Positions 54,683 to 63,414 of a stretch of 64,000 nucleotides of DNA are shown piece by piece. This DNA is from Hyphomicrobium sp. Lineage in GTDB: Bacteria; Pseudomonadota; Alphaproteobacteria; Rhizobiales; Hyphomicrobiaceae. The first letter of the stretch is position 1; the number at the start of each line of letters is the position of its first letter. The stretch spans positions 1 to 64,000 of the forward strand of contig JALHOF010000004.1 in NCBI GenBank assembly GCA_022843145.1, written 5' to 3'. The position numbers were made by a program, and so were the translations under genes. Under the pieces are notes generated by a model. It ran no database searches. It saw only the letters and a list, made by a program, of their open reading frames with translations, and was not told the origin of the DNA.

Positions 54683-56022
54683 TCGTCGACGACGAACACG
54701 CCATTCGACGGACGCTGTGTCTGTTGCTCGAGTCCGAGGGTTATAAGGTCCTCACGGCAGCCACGGCGGACGCCGCGCGTGCGCACCTGGCGGAAGAAGG
54801 CATCGACCTCGTCATTCTCGATCTGCGGCTCGGCGACGACAACGGCATCGATCTGCTGATGCGGATCCGTGAAACGAACACGGATGCCGAGTGCATCATC
54901 ATGACGGCGTTCGGCTCGATCGAGAACGCGGTCGAGTCGATGCGGCTCGGCGCCTACGACTACCTGACCAAACCGATCAATCCGGAAGAATTGATCCTCC
55001 GCGTCAAGCGCGTGTTCGAGAAGAAGCAGCTCGCCGAAGAGGTGACCCGGTTGCGCGACGAGCTGTCGAACAGCTCGCGGCACGACGGGATGGTTGCCGC
55101 AAGCCCCGCAATGCGCGGGATTCTCAACGTGATTCAGCGGATCGGCTCGCAGGATATTCCGGTGTTGGTCCGCGGCGAGACCGGAACAGGCAAGGAACTG
55201 ATCGCCCGCGCGATCCATTTCGCCAGCCATCGCTCACAACGGTTGTTCCTGCCGATCAATTGCTGCGCGCTGCCCGAGGAGTTGCTCGACAGCGAGTTGT
55301 TCGGTCACGTGAAGGGCGCGTTTACAGGCGCGACCGCATCGACGCGGGGACTGTTTCAGCAGGCACACGGCGGCACGCTGTTTCTCGACGAGATCGGCGA
55401 CATCAGTCCGCGTCTGCAAACAAAGTTGCTACGCGTGCTTCAGGAAAAAACCATCCGGCAGGTCGGAGGCGAGCGCCAGATCGAGGTCGATGTGCGGATC
55501 ATCGCGGCGACCAATCGGGATCTCGAGACGGCCGTGCGCAGCGGGGCCTTCCGCAGTGATCTCTTTTTCCGGCTGAATGTCTTGCCACTCCACGTCCCGC
55601 CCATTCGCGAGCGGATCGAGGATCTGACGCCGTTGATCGATCTCTTCGTCGAACGCATCCGGAGGCGGACGGGGCGCAAGCGGCTGGCGGTGACACCGGA
55701 AGCGCGCGCCCGGCTTCACGCCTACCATTGGCCGGGCAACGCAAGGCAACTCGAAAACATCATCGAGCGCGGGTTTGCGTTGTCGAGCACCGACACGATC
55801 GACGTCCCGCAGTTGATGTTCGACGCATCGCCGTTGTTCGAGGTCAAAGGCGCGGCAGCGGACACTCACGAATCCGATCGGGTGTTGCCGACGCTCGAGG
55901 AGCAGACGTTGAAGCACATTCGCGACGCCCTTGCGGCTCACGACGGCAACCAAGTCGCGGCGGCGCGCGCGTTGGGGATCAGCCGCACGACGCTGCGAAG
56001 GCGGCTCGGCTTAGGGCCTTGA
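54667..56022 (+). CDS. NtrC-family sigma-54-dependent response regulator
   Basis: A 451-residue three-domain activator. The receiver domain has phospho-acceptor Asp52 (LVILDLRLGDDNG) and the KPINPEEL lysine. The AAA+ domain has RGETGTGKELIARAIH and the sigma-54-contacting KGAFTGATAS, with DEIGDISPRLQTKLLRVLQE. The Fis-type helix-turn-helix is [21 protein letters not shown]. All residues for phosphorylation, ATP use and sigma-54 contact are intact. The sigma-54 promoter 150 bases downstream, with two palindromic sites between, is its obvious target. Confidence 0.94.
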   Translation: MRKILIVDDEHAIRRTLCLLLESEGYKVLTAATADAARAHLAEEGIDLVILDLRLGDDNGIDLLMRIRETNTDAECIIMTAFGSIENAVESMRLGAYDYLTKPINPEELILRVKRVFEKKQLAEEVTRLRDELSNSSRHDGMVAASPAMRGILNVIQRIGSQDIPVLVRGETGTGKELIARAIHFASHRSQRLFLPINCCALPEELLDSELFGHVKGAFTGATASTRGLFQQAHGGTLFLDEIGDISPRLQTKLLRVLQEKTIRQVGGERQIEVDVRIIAATNRDLETAVRSGAFRSDLFFRLNVLPLHVPPIRERIEDLTPLIDLFVERIRRRTGRKRLAVTPEARARLHAYHWPGNARQLENIIERGFALSSTDTIDVPQLMFDASPLFEVKGAAADTHESDRVLPTLEEQTLKHIRDALAAHDGNQVAAARALGISRTTLRRRLGLGP

Positions 56023-56057
56023 GGGTCCGCGTGCTGGCCTGTTTCGGTGGTCTGGTT

Positions 56058-56085
56058 CTGTACAGGCAGCAGTGAAACTGTACAG
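56058..56085 (+). promoter_or_regulatory. Paired palindromes, probable activator (UAS) sites
   Basis: CTGTACAG occurs at 56058-56065 and again at 56078-56085, 20 bases start to start, about two helical turns. Both lie 89-116 bases upstream of the sigma-54 -24 element. This is the classic arrangement for NtrC-type dimers acting at an adjacent promoter. Confidence 0.65.
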
Positions 56086-56173
56086 GCCCGTTGCAGGGAC
56101 GCCTCCGCCGCAAGGGCCGGCAACCAGCTGACATATATGCGCAAATGCAGAAGTTCGCATATCTGCGGCGCAT

Positions 56174-56189
56174 TGGCACACCCGTTGCA
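56174..56189 (+). promoter_or_regulatory. Sigma-54 (-24/-12) promoter
   Basis: TGGCACACCCGTTGCA matches the consensus TGGCACG-N4-TTGCA except for one weakly conserved base, with correct GG to GC spacing. Transcription should start near 56200, giving a leader of about 120 bases before the ABC substrate-binding protein gene. An inverted pair ATATGCG/CGCATAT (56135-56162) just upstream could mark a bending or operator site. Confidence 0.85.
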
Positions 56190-56322
56190 ATGGTGGTTAA
56201 CAAGAGCCGACCGGTCGAGACGCCCTGCCCGCATCCCGGGTGCGGGCCGCTTTCCTCCTGAAGTCGGCCACTGACAGGGGCCCACGCAGAGCGGTGCGGG
56301 CCTGCAACCGGGAGGATGCAAC

Positions 56323-57411
56323 GTGCTCAAGCGATACCTCTGCCATGCCTTTGCCGCGGCCGTTCTGGCCGCAGGCGCCACATCGGCCGGAGCGGCCGGA
56401 CCCGTCGACATCACCTACGGCTACCACCCCTATTGGACCGGCGGCTGGAACGGCGTGATCATCAAGCACAAGGAGTTCTGGAAGAAGCATCTGCCCGCCG
56501 GCAGCACGGTCAAGTTCGAGGCCCACCTGACGGGCCCGCCGATGGTGAATGCGCTCATCGCCGACAAGATGCAGATCGGTACGATGGGCGATATGCCGTC
56601 TCTGGTCGCCACGACCAAACGCGAGCAGGCCGACATCCGTCTCGTCTCGGTGCCGATGTTTTCGAATGGCCAGAACTGCAACAAGATCCTGGTCGGAAAA
56701 TCGGCTCCGGACTTCAAGACACACGCCGAGGCGATGGCGTGGCTCGAAGGCAAGGCCTTCGCCGTGCATCGCGGAACCTGCGCCAACCGGTTCGTACTCG
56801 CGGCGATCGCAAAAGGCGGCTTCAAGCCGAAGGAAGTTCTCAACATGCCGATCGAGGTGATCGCCTCGAACTTCGAGGCCGGCAAGCTCGCGGCCGGCGC
56901 GATGTGGGAACCGCATGCCCGCCGCGCCGTCGAGAACGGTCACGCGAAGTACATCTCGACCGGCGCGCCGTGGAAAGAGGTCGACGCCAACTTCACGCTG
57001 ATGCGCCAGGACTTTATCGAGAAGCACCCGGAAGCCGCGGTCGGCTGGATGAAGGCGGAGATCGAAGCCGTCAAGTTCATGATCGAGAATCCCGAGGAGA
57101 CGGCGCGGCTGATCGCCAAGGAGACGATCGGATACACGCCGCAGATCGCCTGGTCGGCGCTCTATGAGACCAATCCGGAGCTGATCGGCGGCGATCCGGT
57201 GAACTACGTCGGCAAGATGATCTTCGATGACGAAGTCCTTGCCGCGATGAAGACGGGCTACACGTTCCTGCATTCCGCAAAGGTGCTCGTCGCGCCGGAA
57301 ATGCCGGCAAACGCGTACAACGATGCGCCTCTCAAAGAGGCGCTGAAGCAGCTGGGCCTCACCGCGCCGGTCGGCGTGATCAAGGGCCAGCCCAGAAAAG
57401 TCGTCCAATAA
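56323..57411 (+). CDS. ABC transporter substrate-binding protein (NrtA/SsuA type)
   Basis: A 362-residue exported protein with signal peptide (HAFAAAVLAAGATSAGAAG) and the two-lobed fold of nitrate/sulfonate/taurine binding proteins: DITYGYHPYWTGGWNGVIIKH, TGPPMVNALIADKMQIGTMGD, FAVHRGTCANRFV and AGAMWEPHARRAVENG. It is the first gene after the sigma-54 promoter. The ligand is unknown. Context with methanethiol oxidase favours an organosulfur compound, but a metal-chelator or other small anion is possible. Confidence 0.87.
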   Translation: MLKRYLCHAFAAAVLAAGATSAGAAGPVDITYGYHPYWTGGWNGVIIKHKEFWKKHLPAGSTVKFEAHLTGPPMVNALIADKMQIGTMGDMPSLVATTKREQADIRLVSVPMFSNGQNCNKILVGKSAPDFKTHAEAMAWLEGKAFAVHRGTCANRFVLAAIAKGGFKPKEVLNMPIEVIASNFEAGKLAAGAMWEPHARRAVENGHAKYISTGAPWKEVDANFTLMRQDFIEKHPEAAVGWMKAEIEAVKFMIENPEETARLIAKETIGYTPQIAWSALYETNPELIGGDPVNYVGKMIFDDEVLAAMKTGYTFLHSAKVLVAPEMPANAYNDAPLKEALKQLGLTAPVGVIKGQPRKVVQ

Positions 57412-57522
57412 GCTTGCCACGTGCCTTGCGGGGGCACGAGACGCAACGCGCGCGCGTTGCGCAGCGTGTCCCCGATTTTCTCAGTGGCGGGCACCACGGT
57501 TATCGCAGCCCAGGATCAGAAC

Positions 57523-58053
57523 ATGGAACGCGTCATGGCGAAGAAGCACGCGAGCAGCAGCGGCGACAGCGGCGGGCACAGCGTAGCGGATGGACCTCCA
57601 GTATCGACCGAGGCGGTGCACGCTGCGGATGCCGCCCCGGCTCCGGCAGCCATCGAACCGGCCGGCTCGTGTGCGTGGACGCCCAGCAAGGGCTATGCGT
57701 CGTGGACCAAGTACGGCGAGGTCAAGATGTTCGACGACGGCGGGCATCGCGCGGTCGAACTCATGCTGCTGGCCGCCGCCGCCTGCCTGAATTATTTCCT
57801 CGTCGAATACGTCAAGAGCCGCAACCTGCCGGTCACCAGCATCCGCGTCACCTGCGACGGCGAACCCGTGAAGCGTCCCGACCGGCTAGCGAAGATCGTC
57901 ACCCGCGTCGTCATCGAAGGCAACATCACCGACGAGGAGCGCCGGCGCATGCTCCACGTCTGCGAGCGGTCCTGCAAGGTGATGAACACGCTCCGCAATC
58001 AACCCGAGTGCGAGACCCTGCTGCTGTCGCCCAGCGGCAAGGAGATCGCGTAA
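57523..58053 (+). CDS. OsmC-family protein
   Basis: A 176-residue protein. After an Ala/Ser-rich N-terminal 60 residues comes an OsmC/Ohr-like domain with AVELMLLAAAACLNYFLVEYV and VCERSCKVMNTLRNQP, giving the two conserved cysteines of the thiol-dependent fold. Most relatives reduce organic hydroperoxides, but several carry other thiol or sulfur chemistry. It lies between the binding protein and a lipoyl-carrier gene, suggesting work with sulfur. ATG at 57523 has AGGA upstream; 57535 is an alternative. Confidence 0.8.
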   Translation: MERVMAKKHASSSGDSGGHSVADGPPVSTEAVHAADAAPAPAAIEPAGSCAWTPSKGYASWTKYGEVKMFDDGGHRAVELMLLAAAACLNYFLVEYVKSRNLPVTSIRVTCDGEPVKRPDRLAKIVTRVVIEGNITDEERRRMLHVCERSCKVMNTLRNQPECETLLLSPSGKEIA

Positions 58054-58112
58054 CCGCCGCCGAACCGGCCGCGTCGCACATCGGCCCACGCACAACATCG
58101 AGGTCGTTCCGC

Positions 58113-58490
58113 ATGAAGTTTCCCGACGACTGCCGCTATCACCCCGAGCACATGTGGATCCGCCAGAACGGCGGCATCGGTACGCTCGGCGTCTCGGATT
58201 TCGCACAGAACGCGCTCGGTGACGTGAGCCTCGTCAGCGTGCCGCAGCCAGGTAACCGCATCACGCTCGGCAGCGTGTTCGGCACGATCGAGTCGGCCAA
58301 GGTCGCGTCCGATCTTTTCGCGCCGATCAGCGGAGAGATCGTCGAGATCAATCCCAAGCTTACGAGCGAGCCTTGGCTCGTCAACGACGATGCGTACGGC
58401 GACGGGTGGATCGTTCGCGTCCGCATCGCAGACCCCGGCGAAGCCGAGACGCTGCTGACCGCGGCTGACTACCAGAGCCGGATCGCGTAG
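58113..58490 (+). CDS. GcvH-like lipoyl carrier protein (LbpA-type candidate)
   Basis: A 125-residue protein with the glycine-cleavage H fold: HPEHMWIRQNGGIGTLGVSDFAQNALGDV, then the lipoylation site GTIESAKVASDLFAPISGEIVE with Lys63, and the usual NDDAYGDGWIVRV end. No genes for the other glycine cleavage proteins are near. Stand-alone GcvH-like LbpA proteins serve sulfur oxidation in Hyphomicrobium and relatives; here the neighbours are OsmC, an ABC importer and methanethiol oxidase. A role as a sulfur-carrying lipoyl arm is therefore a reasonable inference. Confidence 0.87.
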   Translation: MKFPDDCRYHPEHMWIRQNGGIGTLGVSDFAQNALGDVSLVSVPQPGNRITLGSVFGTIESAKVASDLFAPISGEIVEINPKLTSEPWLVNDDAYGDGWIVRVRIADPGEAETLLTAADYQSRIA

Positions 58491-58505
58491 CACCAGGAGA
58501 CGCAC

Positions 58506-59342
58506 ATGGCCGACGCGACAACGCCGACGATCACGCGCCGTAATCCATTCGCGAATGAGGGGTTCTGGCTGGCCATGCTCGGCCTCGGTAGCTTCCTGCT
58601 GCTTTGGTACGCGGCCGTAAAGTGGACGCCGATCCAGGCGTTCAATCGCCTCCCCGATCCGCTCACCGTCGTCCGCGAATGGCTGAGCCCGACACCGTCC
58701 TACGGCATTTCGATCTTCACAGCCGACTACTACGTCCACATTCTCTATTCGACCTATCGTGCACTCGCCGCGTTCACGCTCGCAATCCTCTTGGGTGTGC
58801 CGCTCGGCATTTTCATGGGCTGGAAGCGGAGTGTGCACCAGTATGCCTACTCGCTGTTCAGCCTGCTGCGGCCGGTGCCGCCGCTGGCGTGGGTCCCGAT
58901 CGCGATCCTGTTGTTTCCCGGTGTCGAGCCGGCGGTGATCTTCGTGACGTTCCTGGTCGCGTTCTTCGCGATGACGATGAACACCTACGTCGGCGTCAAA
59001 GCGATCCCCGAAGACTATTTCCGCGCGTCAGCCTGTCTCGGCGGCACCAACACCGACATTCTGTGGGATGTCATCATCCCCGGCGCGATGCCGAGCATCT
59101 TCACGGGCTTGCAGATCGCGATGGGCGCGGCGTGGTTCTCGCTCGCCGCAGGCGAGATGATCGCCGCGCAGTACGGCCTCGGCTTCCTGATCTGGGAATC
59201 CTACAACCTCATCCAATACCCCACCATCATCATCGGAATGGCCACGCTCGGCCTGGTTGGATACCTGTCCAGCGCCGCCGTGCGCATGGTCGGCAACCGG
59301 CTGATGGCGTGGCGCGAGCAACGACTTGGAACCGGAGGCTGA
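58506..59342 (+). CDS. ABC transporter permease (first)
   Basis: A 278-residue SsuC/TauC-type permease with about six helices. The ATPase-docking EAA loop is DYFRASACLGGTNTDILWDVIIPGAMPSIFTGLQIAMG. A long N-terminal cytoplasmic/periplasmic stretch (about residues 40-80) precedes the core. AGGAG lies before the ATG at 58506. It is three bases before the first ATPase gene, with which it should pair. Confidence 0.9.
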   Translation: MADATTPTITRRNPFANEGFWLAMLGLGSFLLLWYAAVKWTPIQAFNRLPDPLTVVREWLSPTPSYGISIFTADYYVHILYSTYRALAAFTLAILLGVPLGIFMGWKRSVHQYAYSLFSLLRPVPPLAWVPIAILLFPGVEPAVIFVTFLVAFFAMTMNTYVGVKAIPEDYFRASACLGGTNTDILWDVIIPGAMPSIFTGLQIAMGAAWFSLAAGEMIAAQYGLGFLIWESYNLIQYPTIIIGMATLGLVGYLSSAAVRMVGNRLMAWREQRLGTGG

Positions 59343-59345
59343 AAC

Positions 59346-60218
59346 ATGCGTGACATGCTCGACCTCAATTCCGCGGCGGCGGCCGGCAAGCCTGCCGCCG
59401 CAGGCAAGGTCTCCATCCGCAATGTATCGAAGATCTATGATCCTGAAGGCGCGCGGGTCGTCGCGCTCGACAATTTCAGCGTCGACTTCGCACCCGGCGA
59501 TTTCCTCGCCATCGTCGGACCGTCCGGTTGCGGCAAGAGCACGCTGCTCAATATCCTGGCCGGATTCGATACGCTGACCAGCGGCGAGGTTTATCTCGAC
59601 GACAAGCTGCTCGCCAGCGTGGATCGCCCGCTGGCGCCCGGCCCGGATAGGGTCGTCGTGTTCCAGCAGGGGGCATTGTTCCCGTGGAAAACCGTGCTCG
59701 ACAATGTCACCTACGGTCTCATGAAGCAGGGCCGCACGCCCAGGGCGGAAGCGGAGGCGCGCGGCATCGAAATGCTCAAGGCGTCGGGCGGTCTCGACCG
59801 CATCGCGAAGTCGTTTCCTTCGCAGCTCTCGTCGGGAATGCAGCGACGCGTCGAGATCATCCGCGCGCTCATCAACGATCCGAAAGTGCTTCTGCTCGAC
59901 GAGCCGTTCCGCGCCATGGACACCGTCAACAAGGTGACGATGCACCGGCATCTGCTCGACATCTTCAGGATCAGCCAGAAGACGATCATGTTCATCACGC
60001 ACGACCTCGAGGAGGCGCTGTTCCTCGCGGACCGGGTGATCGTCATGACCACGCGGCCCGGCACCGTGAAGCTCGACATCAAGGTCGATCTGCCGCGTCC
60101 CCGAACGCGCGAGATGATGGCCAGCGACGCCTACATCGCGCTCAAGGAGCGGACCGTGATGGCGGTGCGCGAAGAGGCGCAGAAAGCCTTCGAGCGCGGT
60201 GAGAAGGAGATGGCTTGA
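59346..60218 (+). CDS. ABC transporter ATPase (first)
   Basis: A 290-residue SsuB/TauB-type ATPase. Walker A is GPSGCGKSTLL, the Q-loop VFQQGALFPW, signature LSSGMQRRVEI (Ser for the usual first Gly), Walker B VLLLDEPFRAMD and the switch His in FITHDLEEA. The N-terminal 25 residues are an added Ala-rich stretch. Its stop shares bases with the second permease start (TGATG), so both are co-translated. Confidence 0.92.
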   Translation: MRDMLDLNSAAAAGKPAAAGKVSIRNVSKIYDPEGARVVALDNFSVDFAPGDFLAIVGPSGCGKSTLLNILAGFDTLTSGEVYLDDKLLASVDRPLAPGPDRVVVFQQGALFPWKTVLDNVTYGLMKQGRTPRAEAEARGIEMLKASGGLDRIAKSFPSQLSSGMQRRVEIIRALINDPKVLLLDEPFRAMDTVNKVTMHRHLLDIFRISQKTIMFITHDLEEALFLADRVIVMTTRPGTVKLDIKVDLPRPRTREMMASDAYIALKERTVMAVREEAQKAFERGEKEMA

Positions 60219-61081
60219 TGTCAGACCGATCAATCATCATCGCCACGCACGATGCTGGACCAAGCGCGGCTGCGTCCACCGCGCCCGGCGCCGCCAAACC
60301 GCCTATTCGGCCGCGACGACGCGCATGGCCCACGTTCAACTGGCGCGGTCTCGTCGCGGTCGTCATGTTTTTCCTGGCGTGGCAGCTTGCCGTGACGTTC
60401 AAGGCGCCCGGGTTCCACGAAATTCCAGGCCCGATCACCGTGGTGCAGACGCTTGTTTCCGATTTCCTGTTCACGCGCAGCTATTGGGAATCGTGGCTGA
60501 TCAGTTTCAAACGCGTGTTGCTGGGCTTTCTGTTCGCACAGCTCCTCGGTGTACCGCTCGGCCTCGTTCTGGGATCGAGCCGCCGCTTCAACCGGATCGT
60601 CTTTCCGGTGTTCGAGATGATGCGTCCGATCCCGCCGCTGGCGTGGGTGCCGCTGTCGATCCTGTTCTGGCCGACCAACGAAGCCAGCATCATCTTCATC
60701 ACCTTCATCGGCGCGTTTTTCATCATCACGATCAACGTCTACGACGGCGTAAGATCGATCAAGCAGGAGCACCTGTGGCTCGCCCACTCGCTCGGCGCTT
60801 CACAGCTCACCATCTTCCGCCGCATCGTCATTCCCGCTGTGATTCCGTCGATCGCCGTCGGCATGACGCTCGGCATCGCCGTGACGTGGAATGTCGTGAT
60901 CGCGGCGGAGATGATCGCCAGCGACAGCGGGCTCGGGCGGCTCACATGGGAAGGCTACGTGTCGAGCACGCCGCCCGTGGTTTTCGTCGGGATGGTCAGC
61001 ATCGGTATCGCCGGTGCCCTTTCGACACTGCTCGTCGATGTCATCGAACGCCGCATGATGCCTTGGAAGCGCAAGCGCTGA
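60218..61081 (+). CDS. ABC transporter permease (second)
   Basis: A 287-residue permease, also SsuC/TauC type. A Pro/Arg-rich N-terminal 35 residues leads to about six helices, with EAA loop EHLWLAHSLGASQLTIFRRIVIPAVIPSIAVGMTLG. It is clearly diverged from the first permease, so this may be a heteromeric channel or a second transporter sharing one binding protein. AAGGAG lies before ATG 60218; TTG 60215 is also in frame. Confidence 0.9.
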   Translation: MSDRSIIIATHDAGPSAAASTAPGAAKPPIRPRRRAWPTFNWRGLVAVVMFFLAWQLAVTFKAPGFHEIPGPITVVQTLVSDFLFTRSYWESWLISFKRVLLGFLFAQLLGVPLGLVLGSSRRFNRIVFPVFEMMRPIPPLAWVPLSILFWPTNEASIIFITFIGAFFIITINVYDGVRSIKQEHLWLAHSLGASQLTIFRRIVIPAVIPSIAVGMTLGIAVTWNVVIAAEMIASDSGLGRLTWEGYVSSTPPVVFVGMVSIGIAGALSTLLVDVIERRMMPWKRKR

Positions 61082-61116
61082 CGGCGCGTGCCACGCCATT
61101 TTTTTGGAGATCTGAG

Positions 61117-61911
61117 ATGGGCGATACCACAGGCGAGTTTGTCGGCACGGGTCTCTACAAGTCCTACGCGGGTGCTGGCGCTGACACGCCCGCCGCGCCG
61201 GTGCTCGCGGATTGCTCGTTCCATTTCGAGGCCGGCAAGCTCAACGTCGTGATGGGGACATCGGGTTGCGGGAAGTCGACGCTCGCCTATCTGCTCGCGG
61301 GCTATCAGACGCCCGACCGGGGGACACTGCTGATCGACGGCGAGCCCGTGACTGGCGCAGGATCGGATCGGCTTCTCGTGTTCCAGGAGACCGCGCTGTG
61401 GCCGTGGATGACGGTCGAGGAGAATGTGCTGTTCGGTCCGGTTTCGCGCGGACAGTCGCGGCAGTCGGCGCGGCCGAAAGCCAATGCACTGCTGGACCGT
61501 TTCGGATTGGCTGATTTCAAGGACAAGTATCCGAGCCAGCTTTCAGGCGGGATGATGCGGCGCGCCGAACTCGCACAGGCGCTCGTCAACAACCCCAAGG
61601 TGATGATCCTCGACGAGCCGTTCCGGGGGCTCGACGTGATGACCCGCGAGCTGATGCAGGAATACTATCTCAAGCTATTCGAGGACACGCGGCTCTCGAC
61701 GGTGTTCATTACGGCCGAGCTCGAAGAGGCGCTGTTTCTCGCCGACCGCATCTACATCATGTCCGATGCGCCGAGCCGCATCGTCAAGATCATCGACGTC
61801 GATCTGCCAAGGCCGCGCGAGATCTCGTGCACGGCGACGCGGCGCTATGCGGAACTCGAGCAGGAAGCTCTCACCGCTCTCTACGAGGGCCGCGAACTCG
61901 AAGCGCTGTGA
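61117..61911 (+). CDS. ABC transporter ATPase (second)
   Basis: A 264-residue ATPase of the same class. Walker A is GTSGCGKSTLAYLL, Q-loop VFQETALWPW, signature LSGGMMRRAEL, Walker B VMILDEPFRGLD. The switch position reads FITAELEEALF, with Ala-Glu where His-Asp normally stands. Loss of the switch His, present in the first ATPase, suggests an asymmetric ATPase pair with one weakened site. GGAG precedes the ATG. Confidence 0.92.
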   Translation: MGDTTGEFVGTGLYKSYAGAGADTPAAPVLADCSFHFEAGKLNVVMGTSGCGKSTLAYLLAGYQTPDRGTLLIDGEPVTGAGSDRLLVFQETALWPWMTVEENVLFGPVSRGQSRQSARPKANALLDRFGLADFKDKYPSQLSGGMMRRAELAQALVNNPKVMILDEPFRGLDVMTRELMQEYYLKLFEDTRLSTVFITAELEEALFLADRIYIMSDAPSRIVKIIDVDLPRPREISCTATRRYAELEQEALTALYEGRELEAL

Positions 61912-61956
61912 CCGATACGTTCATCAATCCCGACAACCAACACAAGGAGAGGCATC

Positions 61957-63297
61957 ATGACCGAGAATCGTTGGCGTCCCGATCGACGGCAGGTGATCGC
62001 CGGCCCGGCTGCAGCACTTGCGCTCGGCGCAACGGGAGGGCTTGTTCCGGCGTGGGCGGACGAGACGTGCCAATCGCCCTACATGCCGATGATCACCGGG
62101 CAGGAGGAATACATCTATCTCTGGACGCTGGGGATGGAAGGAGTCGGCGATGGATCGGATAAGGTCGTGACGATCAACGTCCGCCCCGGCTCGAGTACGT
62201 TCGGCAAGGCGGTCGCGTCGGTTTCGGTCGGCGGACGCAACGAGGCGCATCACGCCGGCTTCAACGCGGATCGGCGGTTCATGTGGACGGGCGGCCTCGA
62301 CACCAATCGCATCTTTATCTTCGACGTCGCGTCCGACCCCGGCAAGCCGAAGCTGTCGAAGACCATCGACACGTTCGTCAAGGATTCAGGCGGCGCAGTC
62401 GGCCCGCACACGTTCTACGCGCTGCCCGGCCGCATGCTGATCTCGGCGCTGTCCAACGACAAGGACCACGGTGGCCGGACCGCGCTCGTCGAGTACACCG
62501 ACGAGGGCAAATTCGTCGCCACGCATTGGATTCCGACCAAGGAAGACCCGCGCGGTGCGACGCTCGTCGACGGCTTCGCCGACGGCTACGGCTATGACGT
62601 GCGCGCCCTGATCCGCAAGAACGTGATGCTGACGTCCTCGTTCACCGGCTGGTCGAACTACATGATGGATTTCGGCAAGATGCTGCAGGACAAGGAGGCC
62701 ATGACGCGCTTCGGCCAGACCGTCGTGCAGTGGGATCTCCACACCCGCAAGCCGCGCAAGGTGTTCAAGGTGCCGGGCGCGCCGCTCGAGATCCGCTTCG
62801 GCTGGGGCCCGGCGAGCAATTGGGCCTTCACATCGACGGCGCTGACCTCGAAGTTGTGGCTGATCCACGAGGACGAGAAGGGCGAGTGGCAGGCAAAGGA
62901 AGTCGCCGACATCGGCGATCCGTCGAAGATCCCGCTGCCGGTCGACATCTCCATCGCGTCCGACGACAAGTCGCTGTGGGTGAATACCTTCATGGACGGC
63001 AAAACGCGGCTGTTCGACATCTCCAATCCGATGAAGCCGAAGCAGGTCTACGAGAAACGGATCGGCGCGCAGGTGAACATGGTCTCGCAGAGCTGGGACG
63101 GCAAGCGCGTGTACTTCACGACGTCGCTGCTCGCCAACTGGGACAAGAAGGGCGCGGACAACGAGCAGTTCATCAAAGGCTTCGCGTGGGACGGCAAGGA
63201 GCTGAAGGAAACGTTCAACGTCGACTTCCTGAAGGAAGGCTACGGCCGCGCGCATCTGATGCTGTTCGGCTCGAGCAAGCTCTACAGCAGCACTTGA
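61957..63297 (+). CDS. mtoX: Methanethiol oxidase (SBP56 family), Tat-exported
   Basis: A 446-residue beta-propeller of the selenium-binding-protein-56 family with a twin-arginine signal (RRQVIAGPAAALALG). Family segments include QEEYIYLWTLG, VSVGGRNEAHHAGFNADRRFMWTGGLDTNRIFIFDV, GPHTFYALPGRMLISALSND, GYGYDVRALIRKNVMLTSSFTGW and NMVSQSWDGKRVYFTTSLLANWD, with several His residues suited to copper. Bacterial members oxidise methanethiol to formaldehyde, sulfide and hydrogen peroxide in the periplasm. AAGGAG lies before the ATG. A SCO-type copper protein follows, the arrangement known for mtoX in Hyphomicrobium. Confidence 0.92.
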   Translation: MTENRWRPDRRQVIAGPAAALALGATGGLVPAWADETCQSPYMPMITGQEEYIYLWTLGMEGVGDGSDKVVTINVRPGSSTFGKAVASVSVGGRNEAHHAGFNADRRFMWTGGLDTNRIFIFDVASDPGKPKLSKTIDTFVKDSGGAVGPHTFYALPGRMLISALSNDKDHGGRTALVEYTDEGKFVATHWIPTKEDPRGATLVDGFADGYGYDVRALIRKNVMLTSSFTGWSNYMMDFGKMLQDKEAMTRFGQTVVQWDLHTRKPRKVFKVPGAPLEIRFGWGPASNWAFTSTALTSKLWLIHEDEKGEWQAKEVADIGDPSKIPLPVDISIASDDKSLWVNTFMDGKTRLFDISNPMKPKQVYEKRIGAQVNMVSQSWDGKRVYFTTSLLANWDKKGADNEQFIKGFAWDGKELKETFNVDFLKEGYGRAHLMLFGSSKLYSST

Positions 63298-63414
63298 GAC
63301 GACGGCGCGCGGGCAATCTGCGGAGTGATCCAGGCCTCCCCCGCGCGTCGAAGACTGCCGCCGCGCTCGTGGCGGCGGAACGGCCTTTCAGCGCGGAGTT
63401 CTTCGGACCGAACG

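Noticed and set aside
58113-58490. Glycine cleavage system H protein in one-carbon metabolism
   Set aside because: No gcvT or gcvP is adjacent and the neighbours are sulfur-related; the canonical role cannot be excluded but is less likely.
63300-63360. Terminator between the methanethiol oxidase and SCO genes
   Set aside because: The GC-rich complementarity is imperfect and no T-run follows.
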